In this document: in pieces, positions 1 through 5,259 of the stretch
Layout: every line of letters begins with the position of its first letter
Position numbering within the stretch: the stretch's first letter is position 1
Assembly (NCBI GenBank): GCA_007125875.1
Contig: SLCI01000016.1
Coordinates: 1-5,259, forward strand
DNA length: 5,259 bases
Reading direction: 5' to 3'
From: Kiritimatiellia bacterium
GTDB taxonomy: Bacteria; Verrucomicrobiota; Kiritimatiellia; SLAD01
Made by a program: the position numbers and the translations under genes
Notes under the pieces: model-generated
The model's input: the letters and a program-made list of their open reading frames with translations, nothing else
The model's database searches: none
Told to the model about the DNA's origin: nothing

Positions 1-1055
1 ATGGTGTCGTGATTGACTTGGGACTGCTGTCCAGCGATGCGCTCGGCCACCATCACGCCTTCTTCCGAGCCTTTATGCGCCAACATCGGTCCACGCACGA
101 CATCACCGATCGCATAGATATTCGGGATGTTGGTGGCGCAGAATTCATCGACGTGGATGTAGCCACTTTCATCGATGTATAGATCCACCTCGGTGGCGTT
201 GAGCCCTTCGGTGTGGGGCTTTCTGCCGACGGAGATGATCAGCTTGTCGACGCGCTGCTCGGTTTTACCCTGACCGTTCTCATACTGTAAGACCACGCCC
301 TTTTTGTCCGCTTTGGCACTGTTGACGCGCGTGCCGAGATGAATATCCAAGCCTTGTTTCCGGAATTCTTTCAGGGCCTCTTTAGCTAGTTGAGCGTCTG
401 TCATGGCGAGAAAATCGTCCATCGCCTCCAACACGACCACCTCGGCACCCAGCCGATTCCATACGGAACCCAGCTCAAGCCCAATCACACCGGCACCGAT
501 CACCCCCAGCTTTTTGGGGACCTCTTGAAAGTCCAGTGCTCCGGTGGAGTCCACAATGCGCTCTTGGTCGATCTCGATGTTCGGCAGTGTGCGCGGCACA
601 GAGCCCGTCGCCAAAATGATGTTCTTCGCCTTAACCCGCTCTTCTTTGCCCTTATGCGGGGTCACACATACAACCATGCCGGGCTCAAGCCGGCCATGGC
701 CCTGCAGCCACGTGACCTTATTCTTTTTCATCAAGCCGGCGACGCCTTTTGTAAGGGAGGTGACGATCTCGTCTTTTCGCTGAATCATCGCCGGAATATC
801 CAAGGTCACTTTGGCGGTCTTGATTCCGTGCCCGGCATATTTATGCCGAATGCGATGATAGTGTTCCGACGAGTCCAACAAAGCCTTCGATGGGATACAA
901 CCGGCATTCAGACACGTACCACCAAGGGCGGGCTTGCCACTTTTGCCAACGTATCCGTCAATGATCGCGGTCGCCAACCCCAACTGCGCCGAGCGAATGG
1001 CAGCGACATATCCAGCGGGACCACCGCCTATCACAACAACATCAAATTCTTTCAT
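1..1055 (-). CDS. lpd: Dihydrolipoyl dehydrogenase (E3), 3' end cut by window edge
   Basis: This is the FAD-dependent E3 subunit, which reoxidises the dihydrolipoyl group of SucB and reduces NAD+ in the cytoplasm. The frame is open from the ATG at 1055 to the left edge: 351 whole codons of a family usually about 470-480 residues long. Visible elements are an N-terminal FAD-binding GGGPAG (residues 10-15), the redox disulfide motif GGTCLNAGCIPSK with C48 and C53, ILATGS (147-152), the NAD-binding GAGVIG (187-192) followed by E210, and the second FAD motif IYAIGD (313-318) followed by GPMLAHKGSEEG. The C-terminal dimerisation domain with the catalytic His-Glu pair is beyond the edge. The sequence GKSGKPA before GGTCLN is the longer loop I recall from Pseudomonas-type E3 rather than E. 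coli Lpd. The motif has Ala at 51 where Val is usual. It lies 17 nt after sucB, which suggests it is the E3 dedicated to this complex. An in-frame ATG at 1064 is rejected as the start because it abuts the Shine-Dalgarno. Confidence 0.96.
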   Translation of the reverse strand, partial: MKEFDVVVIGGGPAGYVAAIRSAQLGLATAIIDGYVGKSGKPALGGTCLNAGCIPSKALLDSSEHYHRIRHKYAGHGIKTAKVTLDIPAMIQRKDEIVTSLTKGVAGLMKKNKVTWLQGHGRLEPGMVVCVTPHKGKEERVKAKNIILATGSVPRTLPNIEIDQERIVDSTGALDFQEVPKKLGVIGAGVIGLELGSVWNRLGAEVVVLEAMDDFLAMTDAQLAKEALKEFRKQGLDIHLGTRVNSAKADKKGVVLQYENGQGKTEQRVDKLIISVGRKPHTEGLNATEVDLYIDESGYIHVDEFCATNIPNIYAIGDVVRGPMLAHKGSEEGVMVAERIAGQQSQVNHDT

Positions 1056-1063
1056 GGGGGTCA

Positions 1064-1070
1064 TTCCTTT
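1064..1070 (-). promoter_or_regulatory. Ribosome binding site of lpd
   Basis: The minus strand reads AAAGGAA here, 8 nt before the ATG at 1055. It lies in the 17-nt gap after the sucB stop codon. Its position decides the start. The in-frame ATG at 1064-1062, which would add Met-Thr-Pro, shares its first base with the end of this motif and leaves no room for initiation, so the ATG at 1055 is preferred. Transcription of lpd must come from upstream, since the gap is too short for a promoter of its own. Confidence 0.75.
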
Positions 1071-1072
1071 AC

Positions 1073-2389
1073 TTAGAGGTCTAATAATGCGCGGCCCGGA
1101 TGCTCAAGCTCTTGCTTGATCTCGACCAGGAATTGCACCGCGTCCCGCCCGTCAATTAAACGGTGATCATAGGACAAGGCCAAATACATGACCGGGCGAA
1201 TGACGACCTGGCCATTTTCGGCAACCGGTCGTTCCTGAATTTTGTGCATGCCCAGAATCGCGCTTTGAGGTGGATTCAAAATCGGCGTGGAGAGCAATGA
1301 ACCGAAGATACCACCGTTGGTGATACTAAATGTGCCACCGGTGAGGTCTTCCATCGTCAATTTCCCTTCACGGGCACGGCCGGCGAAATCAACAATCTGT
1401 TTTTCGATACCAGCATAACTCATGCTGTCGGCATCGCGCAGGATCGGCACAACCAAACCGCGATCGGTGCTCACGGCCACGCCAACATCGTAATAGCCGT
1501 GATAAATGATATCGCTACCATCCAGCGTAGCGTTCACAACCGGGAACTTCTTCAATGCGGCCACGGCCGCCTTCACGAAGAATGACATGAAGCCCAATTT
1601 GGCGCCGTGCTTTTGTTCGAAGTCTTTCTTCGTCAAGGCGCGCAGGTCCATGATCGGCTGCATGTTGACTTCATTAAATGTTGAGAGGATCGCAGCGGAT
1701 TGCTGCGCCTCAACCAGGCGCTCGGCGATACGCGCGCGAATGCGCGTCATCGGCACACGCTTCTCCGGCCGTTCGCCGCCCGCCGTTTGAGCGGTAGCTG
1801 CTTCCGTCGCACTCGACACGGGCTCAGGCGCGGACGCTTGCGGAGTCGCCTCCGCAGATTTCGATTCTTTGGGCGCTTCGAGATAGCTCAGGACGTCGGC
1901 CTTGGTAATCATACCGCCGCGCCCGGTGCCTTCGATGTCGGCCGGATCCAACTCATGCTCGCGCAACATACGTCGCACAGCAGGACTGACCTTGATCTCT
2001 GCACGGCCCGGCTTCGCTCCATTTTCAGCCGCCTGTGCCTTGGGCTCAGTCTTCTTGTCAGCCGCCTGATCGGCTTCTTTTTTCGCCGACTTCTGCGGTT
2101 CCGATTCGTCTGCTTTGGCCGCGGACTTTTTGGCCCCTTTTGACGCGCCTTTGCCCTCGGCTACCGATGCCAATACTTGCTGCGGCTTAACTGCGTCACC
2201 TTCATTGACCTGCACATCGCTTAAAACACCAGCGGAGGGGGCGGAGACTTCCAACACAATCTTGTCGGTCTCGATGTCGGCCACCTTTTCGTCGCGGTCG
2301 ACCGCATCGCCTTCCTTTTTGTACCACGTGGTCAGCGTGCCTTCTTCAACCGATTCAGGAAAGGTGGGAACTTTGATTTCTGCGGACAT
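1073..2389 (-). CDS. sucB: Dihydrolipoyllysine succinyltransferase (E2 of 2-oxoglutarate dehydrogenase)
   Basis: This is the E2 core of the 2-oxoglutarate dehydrogenase complex. It carries the succinyl group on a swinging lipoyl arm and transfers it to CoA, giving succinyl-CoA. It is complete at 438 residues, slightly longer than E. coli SucB (about 405). Domains in order: one lipoyl domain (about 2-77) with the lipoylated Lys43 in ETDKIVLEV; a flexible linker (about 78-131) unusually rich in Lys, Ala and Glu; the peripheral-subunit-binding domain that docks E1/E3 (about 132-170, SPAVRRML...GTGRGGMITKADV); a second linker rich in Ala, Ser, Thr and Pro (about 171-207); and the acyltransferase core (about 208-438) with GGTFSITNGG and the active-site motif DHRLIDG (His409, Asp413). 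The ending LEHPGRALLDL matches the normal family C-terminus. The ATG at 2389 is supported by a GAGGAG site 10 nt upstream. It lies 6 nt after sucA and 17 nt before lpd. The succinyl rather than acetyl substrate is inferred from the neighbouring sucA and from the SucB-like core. Confidence 0.97.
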   Translation of the reverse strand: MSAEIKVPTFPESVEEGTLTTWYKKEGDAVDRDEKVADIETDKIVLEVSAPSAGVLSDVQVNEGDAVKPQQVLASVAEGKGASKGAKKSAAKADESEPQKSAKKEADQAADKKTEPKAQAAENGAKPGRAEIKVSPAVRRMLREHELDPADIEGTGRGGMITKADVLSYLEAPKESKSAEATPQASAPEPVSSATEAATAQTAGGERPEKRVPMTRIRARIAERLVEAQQSAAILSTFNEVNMQPIMDLRALTKKDFEQKHGAKLGFMSFFVKAAVAALKKFPVVNATLDGSDIIYHGYYDVGVAVSTDRGLVVPILRDADSMSYAGIEKQIVDFAGRAREGKLTMEDLTGGTFSITNGGIFGSLLSTPILNPPQSAILGMHKIQERPVAENGQVVIRPVMYLALSYDHRLIDGRDAVQFLVEIKQELEHPGRALLDL

Positions 2390-2395
2390 GAGTGT

Positions 2396-5259
2396 TTATC
2401 TCCTCGTCAGTTCTAATTTCGGTTCCATCGGATGGAAAACCATAATGGGACAATGTGCTGTCCATTCTAAATTCAATGCAGCGGATACCAGCCGGCGCTG
2501 CCGCTCAATGTGGCGCTGATGATGGCCGCCGGAGGGGGCGGCGCTGCGCAGACGACCGGCGTAACTGAGCGACTGATGTGGCAGCATGCAGTCACGAATG
2601 TCGTGCTGTACCGCATACCAAGCGCCCTGATTCATCGGCTCTTCCTGCGCCCACACGACTTCATCGGCATTTGGATATTTGGCCATGACCTCTTTCAAGA
2701 CGTCTTTGGGGAACGGATAAAGCTGCTCAATTCGTACCAGCGCAATATTATCAATCTCCTGTTTACGGCGCTGCTCCAGGATGTCGTAATAGACTTTGCC
2801 GCCACACAACACCACTCGTTTAACCTGTTCGGGCTCGATCGAGTCGACCTCATCAATCACCAACTGAAAGGTTCCTTGAGAAAGATCTTTGAGTGCGCTG
2901 AATGACAGCTTACGACGCAACATGCTCTTCGGGCTCATAATGATGAGCGGTTTACGGAATGAGCGGATGATTTCGCGACGCAGCATGTGGAACATCTGCG
3001 CGGGCGTGGTCGGCGTACACACCTGCATATTTTCTTGCGCACAGAGTTGCAAGAAGCGTTCGAGCCGAGCGGAGGAGTGTTCAGGCCCCTGCCCTTCCCA
3101 ACCGTGCGGCAACATCAGCACCAAGCCACACAGCTTGCGCCACTTTTGTTCCGACGAGCTTAAGAATTGATCAATCACCACTTGGGCGCCGTTGGTAAAA
3201 TCGCCGAACTGCGCTTCCCATATAACCAACGTTTCCGGCATGGTCATTGCGTAACCGTACTCAAAGGCGAGCACGGCCTCTTCAGAAAGGATGGTGTCGA
3301 CGATCGTAAAGAGCGGCTGATTCTCCTTGATGTGGCGTAACGGAACATATGACGCACCGTCCAACTGATTATGCAACACTGCGTGCCGATGGAAGAACGT
3401 GCCGCGCCCGCTATCCTGGCCAGCCAAGCGAATCGCATAGTCCTGCTCCAGCAGGCTGGCGTAGGCCAAGGTCTCCGCGCAACCCCAGTCGATCGGTAAC
3501 GCACCGGACGACATTTTGCGGCGATCATCGATAATTTTTTGCACCCGCGGATGCAGCGAGAAGCCGTCGGGCATCGTCGTTATGCGATGGCCCAACTGCT
3601 TGAGGCGATCCACCGGCACCGCGGTCTCCGCCGCGTCCGTCCACTTGGCGCTCAAATATTTCGCCCAATCCGACATAAACGGATACGAGTTTTTGGCCGG
3701 AGGAAATGGGGCCACGGAGCGATTATTTTCGAGTGCATCGCGATACTCATCCGCTATTCGTTGGCTTTCCTCTTCATCGACCACCCCCTCTTCGGCGAGC
3801 TCCTGCGCATAAATTGTGCGCGTGGTGGGATGGTTACGAATCTTTTCGTACATCATAGGCTGAGTAGCAGACGGTTCGTCGGCTTCGTTATGGCCATGAC
3901 GCCGTGTACAGATGAGGTCGATGATGACGTCCTTATTAAACTGGGCACGGAAATCCAATGCCAGCTGCATGACATAGGCGCATGCTTCGGGGTCATCGCC
4001 GTTCACATGGAAGATCGGCGCTTGGACCACCTTGCCGATGTCGGTGCAGTACAGCGTGGAGCGATAATCCAACGGATTGCTGAGCGTGAAACCAATACGA
4101 TTGTTGACCACGATATGGACCATACCACCGGGCGAATAAGCCCGCGTTTGCGTCATGTTGAACGTCTCGTACACCACGCCTTGCCCCCAGAAAGCAGCAT
4201 CACCGTGGATCTGAACGCCAAGCACTTCGTCGCTTCGACCGGATCGACGATCGATCCGGGCCCGCACAGCACCGGCAACCACCGGATTGATGATCTCCAA
4301 ATGGGAGGGGTTGAACGCCAAGGCGAGGTGAACCGAACCGCGACTTAATTCATAGTCGGCGGAAAATCCTTCATGATACTTCACGTCACCACTCATCGAG
4401 TCCGTAACGTCATGGTCGAGCTTGCCCTCAAAGATCGAGAAGAGCGCGTTCGGCATTTTACCCATGATATTGATGAGCATATTGAGGCGTCCGCGATGCG
4501 CCATCCCGATCACAAACTCACTGATGCCTTGCGCGGCACCGTGCTGCACAAGCACGTCCATCATCGGGATCAAGGATTCGCCGCCCTCAAGCGAGAATCG
4601 TTTCTGCCCAACATACTTAACGTGCAGGTACTGCTCCAACCCTTCCGCCGCGGTCAAGCGACTCAGCAAACGACGTTTGAAATCCTCGTCATAGGACGGA
4701 CGTCCCAGTGAGCGCTCGAAACGATCCTGTAACCAGCGGCGCTGACCGACGTCGGATATATGGATGTATTCCAGCCCGATCCGACCGGTATAGATTTGCT
4801 TAAGTCGCTGCTCAATCTCGGTCAGCGTAAGGTTCGGCGGCGCAATGAAGGTGCCGGTATTAAATACGGTGTTGCGATCCTCGTCGCCTAGTCCTTGAAA
4901 GTAGGGATCCAGATCCGGCACCGGCGGATAGGGACGCAGCTTGATCGGGTCCAAATCGGCGCGCAAATGTCCAAACAGGCGATAGGCCCGGATAAGACGC
5001 AAAACAGCCGCTTGCTTGGCAGCCCAATTCTCGTGTGATGTTCCTGCTGGTGCACCCGTAGCCGATCGGGCTGGCGTGGAGGTCGAGCGCGCCAGTTCGC
5101 GCATGTCGTTCTGAATGCGGGAATGACTCACCTCATTACGACCGTCCCCAGTGGCCTGCAACTCGTCGAAGAAGGCTTGCCATTCGGGCGCAACGCTGGA
5201 GCGGCTTCCTAAATAGCGTTCGTACTGCTCCTCCACAAAGGGTGCATTCCCTGCGAACA
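2396..5259 (-). CDS. sucA: 2-oxoglutarate dehydrogenase E1 (thiamine diphosphate dependent), 5' end cut by window edge
   Basis: This is the E1 subunit, which decarboxylates 2-oxoglutarate with thiamine diphosphate and Mg2+ and succinylates the lipoyl arm of SucB. The frame is open to the right edge. The GTG at 5236 is not the start: the 7 codons before it (5257-5237) read FAGNAPF and continue into VEEQYERYL, the conserved E1 N-terminus, so roughly 10-15 residues are missing. Counting from that GTG: N-terminal E2-interaction segment (1-27); a variable Ser/Ala/Pro linker (about 35-70); GMAHRGRLN with His247; GDVKYHEGF with His288; the ThDP-binding stretch from Gly345-Asp346 to Asn378-Asn379; RRHGHNEADEPSATQP (about 445-460); the transketolase-like pyrimidine domain with DSGRGTFFHRHAV and HGWEGQGPEHSSARLERFLQ; and a C-terminal domain with QEEPMNQGAW (864-873). 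The alignment to remembered E. coli SucA is close throughout. The usual end is at LNLE (residue 924); 22 more residues follow before TAA. With its neighbours sucB and lpd the assignment is secure. Confidence 0.97.
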   Translation of the reverse strand, partial: FAGNAPFVEEQYERYLGSRSSVAPEWQAFFDELQATGDGRNEVSHSRIQNDMRELARSTSTPARSATGAPAGTSHENWAAKQAAVLRLIRAYRLFGHLRADLDPIKLRPYPPVPDLDPYFQGLGDEDRNTVFNTGTFIAPPNLTLTEIEQRLKQIYTGRIGLEYIHISDVGQRRWLQDRFERSLGRPSYDEDFKRRLLSRLTAAEGLEQYLHVKYVGQKRFSLEGGESLIPMMDVLVQHGAAQGISEFVIGMAHRGRLNMLINIMGKMPNALFSIFEGKLDHDVTDSMSGDVKYHEGFSADYELSRGSVHLALAFNPSHLEIINPVVAGAVRARIDRRSGRSDEVLGVQIHGDAAFWGQGVVYETFNMTQTRAYSPGGMVHIVVNNRIGFTLSNPLDYRSTLYCTDIGKVVQAPIFHVNGDDPEACAYVMQLALDFRAQFNKDVIIDLICTRRHGHNEADEPSATQPMMYEKIRNHPTTRTIYAQELAEEGVVDEEESQRIADEYRDALENNRSVAPFPPAKNSYPFMSDWAKYLSAKWTDAAETAVPVDRLKQLGHRITTMPDGFSLHPRVQKIIDDRRKMSSGALPIDWGCAETLAYASLLEQDYAIRLAGQDSGRGTFFHRHAVLHNQLDGASYVPLRHIKENQPLFTIVDTILSEEAVLAFEYGYAMTMPETLVIWEAQFGDFTNGAQVVIDQFLSSSEQKWRKLCGLVLMLPHGWEGQGPEHSSARLERFLQLCAQENMQVCTPTTPAQMFHMLRREIIRSFRKPLIIMSPKSMLRRKLSFSALKDLSQGTFQLVIDEVDSIEPEQVKRVVLCGGKVYYDILEQRRKQEIDNIALVRIEQLYPFPKDVLKEVMAKYPNADEVVWAQEEPMNQGAWYAVQHDIRDCMLPHQSLSYAGRLRSAAPSGGHHQRHIERQRRLVSAALNLEWTAHCPIMVFHPMEPKLELTRR
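2400..2405 (-). promoter_or_regulatory. Ribosome binding site of sucB, inside the end of sucA
   Basis: The minus strand reads GAGGAG, 10 nt before the sucB ATG. It lies within the final Thr-Arg-Arg codons of sucA and ends 1 nt before the sucA TAA. Ribosomes finishing sucA therefore pass directly over the sucB initiation site. Translational coupling of E1 and E2 is an inference from this layout. Confidence 0.75.
2421..2441 (-). other. Hairpin near the sucA/sucB junction
   Basis: Arms TTCCAT and ATGGAA pair perfectly around a 3-nt loop. A further GG/CC pair closes outside a 2-nt bulge. It lies in the codons of the SucA C-terminal extension, about 16 nt upstream of the sucB Shine-Dalgarno. It has no following U-run, so it is not a classical terminator. 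It may be an mRNA-stability or translation-tuning element, or chance; its function is unknown. Confidence 0.4.
2448..2463 (-). other. Small hairpin in the sucA 3' end
   Basis: Perfect 5-bp arms GGACA and TGTCC flank a 6-nt loop, starting 1 nt into the first codon after the usual E1 end. With the hairpin at 2421-2441 it forms two consecutive stem-loops in the last codons of sucA. It is weak alone and has no U-run. Confidence 0.3.
4239..4259. repeat. Perfect 9-bp inverted repeat inside sucA
   Basis: Arms CCGGATCGA and TCGATCCGG are perfectly complementary around a 3-nt spacer. On the mRNA strand this would be a stable GC-rich stem with a tiny loop. It encodes residues of the RIDRRSG segment, just before the ThDP-binding GDAA motif, at a place where E1 sequences vary. 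No T-run follows on either strand, so it is not a terminator. It may be a coincidence of Arg/Ile/Asp codons. Confidence 0.6.

Noticed and set aside
504..519. Stem CCCCA/TGGGG with adjacent T-run, resembling a terminator
   Set aside because: It lies in the middle of lpd over the Pro-Lys-Lys-Leu-Gly codons before the NAD motif. The T-run is in the loop rather than after the stem, so it would not terminate transcription.
1056..1064. Upstream in-frame ATG for lpd adding Met-Thr-Pro
   Set aside because: The purine-rich Shine-Dalgarno overlaps this ATG, leaving no spacing, whereas the ATG at 1055 has a normal 8-nt spacing.
390..1076. A 228-codon open frame on the plus strand antisense to lpd
   Set aside because: It mirrors the lpd coding frame, which has every expected flavoprotein motif. 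No domain is recognisable in the antisense product.
1700..2143. An Arg/Phe-rich plus-strand frame opposite sucB
   Set aside because: It is the complement of the lysine- and alanine-rich linker codons of SucB. The repetitive Arg/Leu/Phe content is an artefact of that composition.
3244..3528. A 94-codon minus-strand frame inside sucA
   Set aside because: It is an alternative frame of the E1 coding sequence. The sucA frame is uninterrupted and matches the family throughout.
3539..4348. A 269-codon open frame on the plus strand antisense to sucA
   Set aside because: It lies wholly opposite a strongly conserved E1 region. Its translation shows no recognisable domain, and its composition (His/Arg-rich, low complexity of fold signals) is typical of an antisense shadow.

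Overview
This window is a stretch of core metabolism. It holds three consecutive genes on the minus strand that encode the complete set of 2-oxoglutarate dehydrogenase complex subunits, in the order sucA (E1) - sucB (E2) - lpd (E3). Transcription runs from high to low coordinates. Both outer genes are cut by the window edges: sucA lacks its extreme 5' end (right edge) and lpd lacks its 3' third (left edge). Only sucB is whole.

Layout from right to left: sucA occupies 5259-2396, with an open frame running off the right edge. A 6-nt gap follows, with the sucB Shine-Dalgarno embedded in the last sucA codons. sucB occupies 2389-1073. A 17-nt gap carrying a Shine-Dalgarno follows, then lpd from 1055 to the left edge. 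There is no non-coding stretch longer than 17 nt, so the promoter and terminator of the operon must lie outside. I see no RNA genes, mobile elements, CRISPR arrays or phage remnants.

The products work together in the TCA cycle. SucA decarboxylates 2-oxoglutarate with thiamine diphosphate and transfers the succinyl group to the lipoyl-lysine of SucB. SucB passes it to CoA to give succinyl-CoA. Lpd reoxidises the dihydrolipoyl arm via FAD and NAD+. SucB has one lipoyl domain, one peripheral-subunit-binding domain and a catalytic core, the usual proteobacterial form.

The sucA-sucB-lpd order, an Lpd of the 'GKPALGGTCLN' type, and SucA and SucB sequences closely resembling remembered E. coli and Pseudomonas proteins all suggest a proteobacterium, probably Gammaproteobacteria, with Betaproteobacteria as the alternative. 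I cannot name the genus.

I do not see a new biological system here. The points worth a second look are small: a 22-residue C-terminal extension of SucA that looks like stop-codon loss and contains two hairpins at the sucA/sucB junction, a perfect 9-bp inverted repeat inside sucA, an unusually lysine-rich first linker in SucB, and a Val-to-Ala change in the Lpd redox motif.
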